A DNA stretch of 64,000 nt from positions 124,001-188,000 of the forward strand of contig CAXXGR010000004.1 of assembly GCA_963678775.2 (NCBI GenBank), written 5' to 3'. Every line of letters begins with the position of its first letter. Position 1 is the stretch's first letter. Positions 1 to 8,548 of this stretch are shown here, in pieces. A model generated the notes under the pieces. It did no database searches. It saw nothing but the letters and a program-made list of their open reading frames with translations, and had not been told where the DNA came from. A program made the translations under genes and the position numbers. This DNA comes from JBFHIJ01 sp963678775 (GTDB lineage: Bacteria; Bacteroidota; Ignavibacteria; Kapaibacteriales; UBA2268).

Positions 1-947
1 AAGGGAGCCAATACCGGCAACCTGCCTGCTAATTCAGGTATAAAACCAAATTTGATTATATCATGTGGCTCTACATGTCTTAGCAAGTCATAGCTTTCTT
101 CTAATACTTCATCGCTTTCAGACATAAACCCTATGGCAGCAACGCGTTTTCTCTGGGCGATTATTTTTTCTAACCCTTCGAATGCACCGCCGCAAATAAA
201 TAGAATATTCCTGGTATCTACGTAGATTAGAGGTTGTTCCGGATGCTTCCTACCGCCTTTAGGAGGTACGCCGGCGCGAGTGCCTTCAAGCATTTTAAGC
301 AACGCCTGCTGCACACCTTCACCTGAAACATCGCGCGTAATGCTTGTAGATTCACTTTTACGTCCAAGCTTATCCATTTCATCTATGTAGATGATGCCTC
401 GCTGAGCAAGCTCTACGTTGTAGTCCGCATTTTGCAATAATGCTAGCAAAACATTTTCTACATCATCGCCTACATAGCCGGCTTCTGTGATAGTTGTTGC
501 ATCTGCGATAGCAAACGGCACTTTTAGCACCCTTGCCAAGGTTCTCGCAAGTAGCGTTTTACCTGTGCCGGTAGGCCCTAGTAGAAGTATGTTACTTTTT
601 TCAAGCTCTACATCTTCAAATTCTCCTTTGAGTTCAACGCCTGAAACACGTTTATAATGATTATAAACTGCTACGGAAAGGACTTGCTTAGCATAATCCT
701 GACCGATAACGTAGTTGTCCAGCATCTTTTTCATTTCAGATGGCTTAGGAAGAGTAGACATTTCAGAAAGTCCGAGTTCTTCACGCTTATTATGTTTGAT
801 TATCTCTACAGAGCGTTCAATGCACTCATCACAGATAAAAACACCTTCGGCACCTTGTATAAGGCTGCCTGCCTGAAACGATTTTTTACCACAAAAGGAA
901 CACTTTGGCACATCATAAAATGAGCCTTTATCTTTGCTTTTAGCCAT
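1..947 (-). CDS. clpX: ATP-dependent Clp protease ATP-binding subunit ClpX (3' end cut by window edge)
   Basis: Reading the minus strand from the ATG at 947 gives about 315 residues that run off the left edge, so the C-terminus is missing. The N-terminus has a CxxC...CxxC zinc-binding domain (CSFC, then CDEC), the signature of ClpX. A Walker A motif (GPTGTGKT) and Walker B region (IIYIDEMDK) follow, then the sequence GAFEGLEKII typical of ClpX. ClpX is a hexameric AAA+ unfoldase that selects substrates and feeds them to ClpP in the cytoplasm. It lies 23 bp downstream of clpP, with tig further upstream, the usual tig-clpP-clpX order, so probably one operon. Confidence 0.96.
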   Translation of the reverse strand, partial: MAKSKDKGSFYDVPKCSFCGKKSFQAGSLIQGAEGVFICDECIERSVEIIKHNKREELGLSEMSTLPKPSEMKKMLDNYVIGQDYAKQVLSVAVYNHYKRVSGVELKGEFEDVELEKSNILLLGPTGTGKTLLARTLARVLKVPFAIADATTITEAGYVGDDVENVLLALLQNADYNVELAQRGIIYIDEMDKLGRKSESTSITRDVSGEGVQQALLKMLEGTRAGVPPKGGRKHPEQPLIYVDTRNILFICGGAFEGLEKIIAQRKRVAAIGFMSESDEVLEESYDLLRHVEPHDIIKFGFIPELAGRLPVLAP

Positions 948-970
948 GTCATTTACTGATATATTTTATA

Positions 971-1594
971 TTATTTTTCTTCTTTTTGTTTTTCGTCGTT
1001 AGTATCTGGTACTCTTTCAAGCACTTTATCTATCAAACCATAAGTAACTGCTTCTTCAGAGGTCATATAGTTATCTCTGTCAGCGTCTTTTTTGATTTGT
1101 TTTGTATCTTTACCGGAGTGTTTAGAAATGATTTTATATAAAGTATCTCTTGTTCTTACCATTTCTTTAGTATAAATTTCTATATCAGATGCTTGACCTT
1201 GAGTTCCGCCCATTGGTTGGTGCATCATTATTTTAGCATGAGGTAGAGCAAAGCGTTTGCCCTCTGCTCCTGCGCATAGAAGAACCTGAGCCATAGAAGC
1301 GCCCATACCCATACAAATTGTAGAGATATCCGGTTTAACAAACTGCATAGTGTCATAGATAGCAAGGCCGGCAGAAACGCTGCCACCCGGAGAATTTATA
1401 TAAAGACTTATATCTTTTTTAGGATCTTCACTTGCTAAAAATAGTAACTGGGCAATTACTAAAGACGAAACGTAATCATCAATTGGAGTACCGATAAAAA
1501 TGATTCTTTCTTTGAGAAGTCTTGAGTATATATCGTAGGACCTTTCGCCACGGCTAGTTTGCTCTACAACTATAGGAACGAGTTGGTTATGCAT
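971..1594 (-). CDS. clpP: ATP-dependent Clp protease proteolytic subunit ClpP
   Basis: 207 residues, normal ClpP length. The serine protease triad is visible: Ser100 in GMGASMAQ, His125 in MMHQP and Asp174 in DRDNYM. The motif YINSPGGSVSAGLAIYD, which shapes the oxyanion hole, is intact. ClpP forms a double-heptamer chamber that degrades proteins delivered by ClpX or ClpC; both ATPases are encoded in this window. The residue after the first Gly of the Ser motif is Met where many ClpP have Gln or Leu, a minor variation. The ATG at 1594 gives the standard short N-terminus. Confidence 0.97.
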   Translation of the reverse strand: MHNQLVPIVVEQTSRGERSYDIYSRLLKERIIFIGTPIDDYVSSLVIAQLLFLASEDPKKDISLYINSPGGSVSAGLAIYDTMQFVKPDISTICMGMGASMAQVLLCAGAEGKRFALPHAKIMMHQPMGGTQGQASDIEIYTKEMVRTRDTLYKIISKHSGKDTKQIKKDADRDNYMTSEEAVTYGLIDKVLERVPDTNDEKQKEEK

Positions 1595-1937
1595 TTCTAA
1601 ATTCCTCTAAATTCCAAAATAATTTACTTTTCTGGTAAAAAGTAACGAAGATGTCTTGTAAGTAGTTTGTATGTAAATATAAATAAAATTCTAAGTTTTT
1701 ATAGAGATACAAGATTACCCTTTGTCTTGATTCTAGATGGGGGTATACCCTACAATAAGGTAAGTTTCCACGTAGAGAAAGCATATTTTTCTCAGACGCA
1801 AAGCATTACATCTCTACAAAACGTATATAAATTCAAAACAAAACACATCAACTTACAAGGTCTCAAAGATATAAACAAGGCTGTAAATTTCCCAATAGAA
1901 TTTTACAGCCTTTAAATATTTTCTATATATATCTTAA
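1595..1937. other. tig-clpP intergenic region, no gene seen
   Basis: About 340 bp between the end of tig and the start of clpP. It holds the tig terminator-like hairpin near 1880-1912; the remainder presumably carries the clpP promoter. Two small open frames here lack a ribosome binding site and protein-like composition, and I do not call them genes. Confidence 0.6.
1880..1913 (-). terminator. Hairpin downstream of tig
   Basis: Inverted repeat GGCTGTAAA ... TTTTACAGCC starting 25 bp after the tig stop codon. On the minus strand it is followed by a moderately T-rich stretch (TTGTTTATATC), consistent with an intrinsic terminator or attenuator between tig and clpP. Confidence 0.55.
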
Positions 1938-3299
1938 CTATTCTTTGTCTTCGCTTTCCGTTTCAGACTCATCGTCTGCTTGGTCAGCCATTTGACTCAT
2001 CATAGCTTCTGCATTCATTCTTTCTTCGTATTCTTCGAAAGGAACATCATTAGTTTCTGTAAAGTCCATCAAGAAATCCATAACTTTTTTGATTAACAAA
2101 GAGTTGTGGATATTAGGGTTGTTTAAAACCATCTCTTTTACAGTTGCTTTGTCACGTTTAAGTCTAGTAGCTTCTGATTCTACAATATCTTCAATATCGT
2201 GATCTTCAAGCTTAATCATTTCTTTTTCAATGATTCTTGTACGAATGATTTCCCAGCGAACATTTCTTTCAGCAGCAGGTCTCAAATTTTCGCCCATGCT
2301 TTCTACTGTAATCAATTTAGCCATTTCAGGCTGCTGAGCATAGCGTTTCTGCATGTCTTCAACCATAGACTTGATTACTTCATCTACTACAGAAGATGGC
2401 ACAGCGAACTCATCATGTAAGTCGATAAGTTTATCGATAATTTGGTTTTCCATTTCCTGGCGAGAGCGTTTGTCCCACTGGTCTTGCATACCAAAACCAA
2501 TTTCAGCTTTGAAATCTTCGAACTTATCAAATTTACCTTGAGTATAGTCTTTTACCCATTCGTCAGTCAACTCAGCAGGTATCAATTTTTTGATTTGAGT
2601 TACTGTCGCTTTGAAGTATTTTTCAGGAGCGTTTTCATCATCTTCATGTGGAGTGAAAACAAAAGTATGATCTACTTTTGCACCTTCCAAATTCTTTTTA
2701 ATTACCGGTAATACTTGCGGTTGCGCTAAAAAGATATTTGCAGGTTGCTCAGTAGCACCTTCTAAAGGCTCTTTAGTGTCTTTATCAACTTCAATCAAGC
2801 TAAGCATTACATTGTAATTATCATCGGTAACTTCATCAGCATCAGTAAATGTGCCGTTGTTAGTAGCTACTTTGTCCAATTCTTCTTGGATTTCTTCTTC
2901 TTCTACAGCGTGAACGGGTTCTTCTATAGAAAGAGATTTGTAATCTTTCAACTCGATTTCAGGAAGAGTTTCGAACTTAACAGTAAATTTGATTCCGCCT
3001 TCTTCAGCAGGTTCGATATTAGTCAAACCCGGTTGGCCAACTACTGCTATTTCATCTTCTTGAGTAAGCTTTGAAAATACTTCGCCAATAATATCCTGAT
3101 GAGCCTCAGCTTCGATTTGATCACCGAAATACTTTTTAATTACGCCAAGAGGAACGCGTCCTTTTCTAAAACCTTTGATGTCTATTGTGGGACGAGCTTT
3201 TGCATAAGCTTTATCATAATGTGGCTTTAACTCATCCGCTGTAAGAGTTACTATAAGCTCGCGCTCGCAACCTTCCAGTTGATTAAATATTTTTTCCAA
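1938..3299 (-). CDS. tig: Trigger factor (ribosome-associated chaperone / peptidyl-prolyl isomerase)
   Basis: 453 residues, close to the usual trigger factor length. The N-terminal ribosome-binding domain carries the signature GFRKGRVP (about residues 43-50). A FKBP-like insertion follows at about residues 150-235, then an alpha-helical arm domain and a very acidic, Met/Gln-rich C-terminal tail. Trigger factor binds the ribosomal exit tunnel and shields nascent chains. It is first in the tig-clpP-clpX cluster. The FKBP segment is divergent from the enterobacterial form, so its isomerase activity cannot be judged from sequence alone. Confidence 0.94.
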   Translation of the reverse strand: MEKIFNQLEGCERELIVTLTADELKPHYDKAYAKARPTIDIKGFRKGRVPLGVIKKYFGDQIEAEAHQDIIGEVFSKLTQEDEIAVVGQPGLTNIEPAEEGGIKFTVKFETLPEIELKDYKSLSIEEPVHAVEEEEIQEELDKVATNNGTFTDADEVTDDNYNVMLSLIEVDKDTKEPLEGATEQPANIFLAQPQVLPVIKKNLEGAKVDHTFVFTPHEDDENAPEKYFKATVTQIKKLIPAELTDEWVKDYTQGKFDKFEDFKAEIGFGMQDQWDKRSRQEMENQIIDKLIDLHDEFAVPSSVVDEVIKSMVEDMQKRYAQQPEMAKLITVESMGENLRPAAERNVRWEIIRTRIIEKEMIKLEDHDIEDIVESEATRLKRDKATVKEMVLNNPNIHNSLLIKKVMDFLMDFTETNDVPFEEYEERMNAEAMMSQMADQADDESETESEDKE

Positions 3300-3329
3300 A
3301 GCATTACCTATTTATAAGTTTGATTAGAA

Positions 3330-3414
3330 TGGTACGGACGGGGAGACTCGAACTCCCAAGGGTCGCCCCACTAGATCCTAAGTCTAGCGCGTCTACCAAT
3401 TTCGCCACGTCCGC
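3330..3414 (-). tRNA. tRNA-Leu (anticodon UAG), CCA encoded
   Basis: Minus-strand cloverleaf: acceptor GCGGACG pairs with CGTCCGT (first pair G-U), A73 and an encoded CCA. The anticodon loop is CTTAGGA, giving anticodon UAG. The variable arm is long (class II, GGGGCGACCC) and the T arm carries GTTCGAGTC. All features fit tRNA-Leu. It lies just upstream of tig, 30 bp away. Confidence 0.96.
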
Positions 3415-3507
3415 ATATCAAGGAGTTCAAAAATAGTAAGAATTTTTATTTTAGCAAAATAGTTTTTCTTATTTTGTAAAAATAGTTGAAAAAATATTTG
3501 GTATATC

Positions 3508-4815
3508 ATGAGAATAGCTATTGTAGGTGGTGGAATATCAGGGACTTCCGCAGCTTTGCATGCTGTACAAAAAAATTATCAAGTTTCTCTTTTTGAAGCG
3601 TCAAAAGATATTGGTGGCAAAGTTCGCTCCTTTTTTGATAGCCAATCAGGTGAAAATATTGATAATGGGCAGCATGCACTTATGGGTGCTTACACCGATT
3701 TTTTAAATATATGCAATTTACTTGGTACTTATAGATATATCTACGAACCGGAAAAACTTTCTATCACTTTTGCCTCTCCGGGCAAGAGATCATCTATGCT
3801 CGAGCAGAAAGTATTTAAAGGGAAATACGGAACTTTATTTGGGTTGTTTGATTTTCAAGCAATTGATAAGTATTCTAAATACCTTATTATAAAGCTATTT
3901 ACTAAATTGATGTTTTTAAATATCAATAGCCTCGATACTTGCTTCGATTTCTTAAATAATCAAAAACAGACAAAGCAAGCTATTAAATACTTTTGGGAAC
4001 CTCTTATTTTGGCAGTGATGAATGCCTCTATCTACGATGCGCCTGCATCCATACTTATTACTGTTATGAAACAAGCATTTCTTGGTAATAGCTATGAGTC
4101 CAAACTCCTACTGCCAAATGTCGCTATAGACAACCTTATAAAGCCTATAGGCGAATATCTAAATGCTCGCAACGGAAAGCTGCATCTCTCTGAAGCGGTG
4201 CAGTCTATCGAAAAGTCAAGAGATAAGTTCTTGATTGCTACTTCAAAAGATAATTATGAATTCGACAAAGTCATAATTTCTGTACCGCCGCGAAGAATTC
4301 AAAAAATATTATTAATAAAATCAAAACTGCAAGACCAAATAGATATTTTGTCAGAACAAATGGAGTACTCCCCTATTATTTCTGCATACTTATGGTACGA
4401 CCAATATGTAGATATTCCTGAAATTGTAGCAATGACTGATACCAAAACACAGTGGATATTTAATCGGTCTAAAATAATCAAGGAAGAAAAAGGTAAATAC
4501 CCTTTTAGTCTAACTTGTACTTTATCTGCAGCATCAGAAATCGAAAAGCTGAGTAATAATGAAATAGTAAACCTAATGCACAGTGAAATATCAAGTTGCT
4601 TCCCTCAGATGAAACTTACTAAGTTGGGCTATTCAAAAGTGATTAGAGAAAGAAATGCAACTCCACTTTTCACTACATCAAATATCAAACTAAGACCTAA
4701 GAATTTAACTGATATTCCCGGCTTAGTTATCGCAGGAGACTGGACAGATACAGGTCTGCCTGCTACAATAGAAGGTGCTGCCCTTAGCGGTAGATTAGCT
4801 GCAGAAAGCTTATAG
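3508..4815 (+). CDS. FAD-dependent oxidoreductase, HpnE-like (hydroxysqualene dehydroxylase / squalene-associated desaturase family)
   Basis: 435 residues. The N-terminus has the dinucleotide-binding motif GGGISGTSAAL followed by the acidic FEAS strand end. Residues around 50-60 read NGQHALMGAY, and the C-terminus reads AGDWTDTGLPATIEGA. Both are characteristic of HpnE and related squalene/phytoene desaturase-type amine oxidases. HpnE dehydroxylates hydroxysqualene to squalene for hopanoid or sterol-like lipids. No other hopanoid gene is in the window, so the pathway role is inferred from family alone; a carotenoid desaturase is the main alternative. Start ATG is the first in frame and begins directly with the Rossmann strand. 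Confidence 0.8.
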   Translation: MRIAIVGGGISGTSAALHAVQKNYQVSLFEASKDIGGKVRSFFDSQSGENIDNGQHALMGAYTDFLNICNLLGTYRYIYEPEKLSITFASPGKRSSMLEQKVFKGKYGTLFGLFDFQAIDKYSKYLIIKLFTKLMFLNINSLDTCFDFLNNQKQTKQAIKYFWEPLILAVMNASIYDAPASILITVMKQAFLGNSYESKLLLPNVAIDNLIKPIGEYLNARNGKLHLSEAVQSIEKSRDKFLIATSKDNYEFDKVIISVPPRRIQKILLIKSKLQDQIDILSEQMEYSPIISAYLWYDQYVDIPEIVAMTDTKTQWIFNRSKIIKEEKGKYPFSLTCTLSAASEIEKLSNNEIVNLMHSEISSCFPQMKLTKLGYSKVIRERNATPLFTTSNIKLRPKNLTDIPGLVIAGDWTDTGLPATIEGAALSGRLAAESL

Positions 4816-4874
4816 ATGGCAATGCATAAAAGAAATGGAAAAACGGACCACAAATCTCTAAATTAAATTGTATA

Positions 4875-5066
4875 TTTAGAGGATTTTAGGATATTGGCGA
4901 TATAACCAAACACAGCCAAACCTCCCCGTGTTTTCCTTTGGAAAACCCTCCCCTCCCTTGTCAGGAGGGTGGAGAATATATTATAGAAATAAGTCGCCCC
5001 GGGCAAAGCGAAGTGCTGAGCTAGAGTTTATCCTGAGCATAGCCCGAAGGGAAGTAGAGATTTAGA
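4875..5066 (+). repeat. Dispersed intergenic repeat, copy 1
   Basis: About 190 bp that reappears in inverted orientation at 31936-32138 with many identical blocks (for example CTAAATCTCTACTTCCC on one strand, and a long block around AAACTCTAGCTCAGCAC). It contains imperfect inverted repeats such as CCCTCC/GGAGGG. A third, short decayed copy lies at 6989-7026 in the same orientation. It directly abuts the Rhs remnant that starts near 5069. Confidence 0.8.
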
Positions 5067-5068
5067 AG

Positions 5069-5852
5069 ATGGTAAAATTGTCCAGAAATATGATTACGCC
5101 CCATGGGGAAGAATACGTAATGTAACTGATGAGTATAAGTTTTATTCAAATTACATAGTTCCTGAAGGATTTGATTTATTGGTCGAGGATTTGCAGGGCA
5201 TGAACATCTCTTTGAGCATAAACTTATAAATATGAATGGAAGAGTGTATGATCAGAGATTAGGTCAGTTTATTCAACCTGATAACTTTACACAATCTCCT
5301 ACTAACAGTCAGTCTTATAACAGATATAGTTATTGTTTTAACAATCCGACTAATTTCACGGATCCATCAGGTGAGATTGCTGTTGTTGATGATATATTAT
5401 TTTGGGCGGGAATGGCATATACTGCTTATAAAGTTTCTTCTAGCACTTATAATCTGTATACTGCATTTACTCAGTATTCCCCACAAGCAGGTAGAAGTCA
5501 ACTGACTGCATATTCAATAACAACAGGTATTGAACTTGGTTTTGCATATTTAAGCTATTCTCAATATGCAGCAGAGAAAGAAGCTTTAGAATCAAAAAGA
5601 AGATTGGCTGAGCAATTTGAGCGAACAAGTAATGATTTTGCTGAAAATCTAGTCAAAACAGGTTATGATGAGAATAGGATAGTTGTGATGCAATCTCAAG
5701 GATTTACAGTTACTGCTCCAAAACCTACAAATCCTATCGCTATAGCTGACGCCCAAATGGAAATTACGCAGATGATGATAAAGCAGTCAATATTTAAAGT
5801 TGCTTTAGCCATTGGATATCTGGTCATAATTTTATATATTCTGATGCAATGA
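5069..5852 (+). pseudogene. Truncated, frameshifted Rhs core fragment with a variable C-terminal tip
   Basis: Codons from 5069 read DGKIVQKYDYAPWGRI, the end of the Rhs repeat region. Near 5175-5185 the frame changes: GRGFAGHEHLFEHKLI continues one frame over and joins the ATG at 5232 (MNGRVYDQRLGQFIQPDN ... NRYSYCFNNPTNFTDPSG), the canonical Rhs-associated core end. One missing base near 5184 explains the shift. The core marker is followed by about 150 residues of tip with hydrophobic stretches and a C-terminal membrane segment. The 206-residue part from 5232 could still be translated. The 5' end is cut at the dispersed repeat, so this is a remnant, not a full rhs gene. Confidence 0.8.
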
Positions 5853-6322
5853 ATCATGTAGGATATGGCATGAGCAGTTATGGCCTTGGTTTCGAATCGG
5901 CTAAGAGTCTTGGTTATTTGGATGAAGCACTTCTAACCACTACTAATTCGATTAAAGTTATAGGAGAATCTAGGCTTTTCTCTAATCCGAAAGTAATGAA
6001 AGGTTTATCTAAGACCGGAACAGCTTTTTCATGGATTGGAATTGGAGTTTCTGCTTATCAATTTGCATTTGCTCAATCTACAGTAGAACAGTTTGAATAT
6101 GCCTTTGATTTTGGTTTTGGTGTTTTAGGTGTGGCACTGCCAGCAGGAGTAAGGGCAGCAGGAGCGAAAATAAGTGGATTGCCAGCAGCAGCTGTAGGAG
6201 TTCTGTATTTTGGGGGAAAATTATTAATTAATCGAGGTGCTCCTTATTTACATAAAGCCAGAGAAGGAATGAGTGATATTGAGCAAGGGTATTATTCTAT
6301 TCAAATAGCACCATTTAAGTAA
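5849..6322 (+). CDS. Small Gly/Ala-rich protein overlapping the Rhs tip; unknown function
   Basis: 157 residues. The start codon overlaps the stop of the preceding Rhs-tip frame (ATGA), implying translational coupling or an ancient frameshift in one longer tip. It begins GYGMSSYGLGFESAKSLGY and has two hydrophobic Gly/Ala-rich stretches, about residues 70-90 and 105-125, which could be membrane helices. I recognise no family. By position it is either the last part of the Rhs effector tip or a separate small partner protein. Confidence 0.5.
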   Translation: MNHVGYGMSSYGLGFESAKSLGYLDEALLTTTNSIKVIGESRLFSNPKVMKGLSKTGTAFSWIGIGVSAYQFAFAQSTVEQFEYAFDFGFGVLGVALPAGVRAAGAKISGLPAAAVGVLYFGGKLLINRGAPYLHKAREGMSDIEQGYYSIQIAPFK

Positions 6323-6336
6323 AAAGGAAGTGTTGT

Positions 6337-6693
6337 ATGTATTTCTTTGATTATATGTTTTACAGGGTGGCCCAATTTTATGTAAAAACTGGTCTTGAAA
6401 AAAAGGATCATGAAATCTATTCGAGAGCTGTAGTTTCAATATTGCAAACTATTAATATAAGCACTCTATTACTATTGTTTTCAATTACATACCATCCTGT
6501 ATTTGGAGGAGTTCTTGCAGTAACTATCGATATTCTCAACTCTATATTTTTATATAACAGTAAGAAATTAAAAAAGTATAAAGAGCGGTGGGATGGAGAA
6601 GAAAAGAGAATCCGGAAAATAAAAGGAGTATTGATTATAATTTATATGATAGCCTCGCTAATTCTTTTTGTATTGGCAATTAGTACATTGTAA
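6337..6693 (+). CDS. Small integral membrane protein, candidate immunity partner of the Rhs tip
   Basis: 118 residues with an AAGGAAG-type ribosome binding site just upstream. Predicted membrane segments by eye: about residues 30-50, 52-72 and 97-117, separated by a highly basic stretch (SKKLKKYKERWDGEEKRIRK). It follows the tip reading frame by 14 bp. Membrane immunity proteins downstream of Rhs effectors are common, so the role is inferred from position only; no family is recognised. Confidence 0.55.
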   Translation: MYFFDYMFYRVAQFYVKTGLEKKDHEIYSRAVVSILQTINISTLLLLFSITYHPVFGGVLAVTIDILNSIFLYNSKKLKKYKERWDGEEKRIRKIKGVLIIIYMIASLILFVLAISTL

Positions 6694-6779
6694 ATAATAA
6701 CATTGGGCTATATTCACCAGACAGTGAATATAAAAGATTTACTTATAAAAATAATTATTGTAAAGTGGAAATTTATATT

Positions 6780-6911
6780 ATGAAAATAATAATATCATTT
6801 TTAAGTTTACTTCTGTTTCAGAGCTTTGCGTATTCACAAGCAAAGTATATGTATGAATATGACGAATCCGGAAACAGAAGCAGGCAAAATTCGAATACGG
6901 GATGCTTATAG
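6780..6911 (+). pseudogene. N-terminal fragment of a secreted Rhs/YD-repeat protein
   Basis: A 43-codon frame with a signal peptide (MKIIISFLSLLLFQSFAYSQ) followed by KYMYEYDESGNRSRQ, a first YD/Rhs-type repeat, then a stop at 6909. Bacteroidota Rhs proteins often start in this way. Everything between this N-terminus and a core or tip is missing, so it looks like a residue of a deleted or rearranged rhs gene. It could still be expressed as a tiny secreted peptide. Confidence 0.55.
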
Positions 6912-6988
6912 CTTGGCTGTCCTTGCCCTGAGAATACTAAGGGATGGTTAGTATTCGGTAGACTTTAGGTTTTTTAGTTGGAAATTTA

Positions 6989-7026
6989 AGAAATAAGTCT
7001 CCAAGGACAAAACAATGTGCTGAGCT
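6989..7026 (+). repeat. Dispersed intergenic repeat, copy 3 (short, decayed)
   Basis: The segment AGAAATAAGTC...GTGCTGAGCT aligns with the middle of copy 1 (about 4983-5021) with roughly nine mismatches. It is in the same orientation as copy 1, so the Rhs remnant island (5069-6911) sits between two direct copies. Confidence 0.6.
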
Positions 7027-7053
7027 TGCCTAATATCTCTACAAGGCAAGCTT
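7023..7053 (-). terminator. Hairpin downstream of tyrS
   Basis: Perfect 8-bp inverted repeat AGCTTGCC ... GGCAAGCT about 20 bp after the tyrS stop on the minus strand. There is no strong T run on that side, so the terminator role is tentative. Confidence 0.4.
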
Positions 7054-7074
7054 TCACAAAATCAAACTATAATA

Positions 7075-8292
7075 TTACTTAGCTATTATATATAAAAACT
7101 TTCTTTTACCGACTTTGAATAGCCTTTGCTCTTTTAGGTCTATTGAAGCAAAAGGGTCTTCTGACTTTTCCCCGTCTATTGATACTGCACCCTGCTCTAC
7201 CATACGCTTAGCCTCTTTTTTAGAAGGGATAAGCTTGGATTTTGCGAGTATATCTAATAAGCCCATAGCTCCGTCTTCAGCTTCCAATGCCAGTTCGTCG
7301 ATATTATCAGGAATGTCTTTATTCTTAAAGATTCTTTCAAATTCTGCAAACGCAGCTTTGCCGGCTTCTTCACTGTGGTATTTGGAAACAATACGAATGG
7401 CGGTGTCTACTTTTGCATTTCTCGGGTGAACGCTGCCGTCTTTTAGTCCCTCTTCTACTTGCTTAACTTCTTCATCAGAAGCAAAAGCCGCATACTGCAG
7501 GTAACGAGGAATAAGCTCATCAGGAATAGACATTACTTTGCCGAATATCTCCTGTGGCACGTCAGTAAGTGCAATGTAATTATCCAAAGATTTAGACATT
7601 TTTTGTACACCGTCTGTGCCTTCAAGTATAGGCATAGTAAGTATACATTGAGGCTCTTTGCCATAAGCACGCTGAATGTCGCGACCTACCATCAGATTGA
7701 ACTTCTGGTCAGTGCCGCCAAGTTCCACATCCGAATCTATAGCAGCCGAATCCATAGCTTGAGCTAATGGATAAAGCAATTCGTGAATGCCGATAGGAGT
7801 ACCTGATTTATAACGTTTACTGAAATCATCTCTCTCCAAAAGCTGAGCAACAGTATACTGAGCACAAAGCTTAATGACATCATTGAAATTCATGATGCCA
7901 AGCCATTCAGAATTATATCTGACTTCCATTTTATCTTTAATAAGTACGATTCCTGCCTGATCCAAATAGGACTGCCCATTCACTTTTGTCTCTTCGATGG
8001 TAAGTTGAGGTCTGGTTTTTGATTTGCCGGTTGGGTCACCTATCATTGCTGTGAAATCACCAATGATTAGCACTGCAGTGTGACCTAAATCCTGAAACTG
8101 GCGAAGTTTATTAAGCACTACTGCATGCCCTATATGCAAATCCGGTCTGCTCGGGTCAGCTCCCAATTTTATTCGCATAGGAGTGTTAGTCTTTATAGAT
8201 TTCTCTATTTTTTTTACGAGCTCTTCTTCAGGTAAAACTTCTATAGCAGCCGAACGTATAATATCCATCTGCTCATTTAAGGAAGGAAACAT
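7075..8292 (-). CDS. tyrS: Tyrosyl-tRNA synthetase
   Basis: 405 residues, class I aminoacyl-tRNA synthetase. The ATP-binding HIGH motif is at residues 53-56 (DLHIGHAVVL) and KMSKS follows GTDGVQ in the second half. The C-terminal segment (KLIPSKKEAKRMVEQGAVSIDGE) is an S4-like RNA-binding domain. It charges tRNA-Tyr with tyrosine in the cytoplasm. The arrangement and length fit the TyrZ-type bacterial enzyme. It is transcribed alone and ends next to the repeat-flanked Rhs remnant. Confidence 0.96.
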   Translation of the reverse strand: MFPSLNEQMDIIRSAAIEVLPEEELVKKIEKSIKTNTPMRIKLGADPSRPDLHIGHAVVLNKLRQFQDLGHTAVLIIGDFTAMIGDPTGKSKTRPQLTIEETKVNGQSYLDQAGIVLIKDKMEVRYNSEWLGIMNFNDVIKLCAQYTVAQLLERDDFSKRYKSGTPIGIHELLYPLAQAMDSAAIDSDVELGGTDQKFNLMVGRDIQRAYGKEPQCILTMPILEGTDGVQKMSKSLDNYIALTDVPQEIFGKVMSIPDELIPRYLQYAAFASDEEVKQVEEGLKDGSVHPRNAKVDTAIRIVSKYHSEEAGKAAFAEFERIFKNKDIPDNIDELALEAEDGAMGLLDILAKSKLIPSKKEAKRMVEQGAVSIDGEKSEDPFASIDLKEQRLFKVGKRKFLYIIAK

Positions 8293-8548
8293 ATTTTGTA
8301 CCTCTGAAATATTTAATTTTTGATAGATTGCTATTTTATTCCCAAGCCCAAATACAAACTAAACTGATGTCAATAAGCAAATAACTAAAAATAATGTTTG
8401 TATTCGTTAAAATGGGAAAAATTTAGGTTGTCATATATAAAAGCATCCGTTGTAAATATTTATCAGTTCTAAATACCATACATTGACAACCCATTAGAAT
8501 CTACAAAATTAAGAAATTATTGCCTTGTAAAAAATTTGGTGATTGATT

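Noticed and set aside
657..923. Plus-strand open frame of 88 codons
   Set aside because: It lies entirely inside clpX on the opposite strand, with no ribosome binding site; a shadow frame.
1587..1915. Two small open frames between clpP and tig
   Set aside because: One overlaps the clpP start and both lack ribosome binding sites; the region includes the tig hairpin.
5849..6322. Calling this frame a defined pore-forming toxin
   Set aside because: Hydrophobic Gly/Ala stretches alone are not enough; no family signature was recognised.
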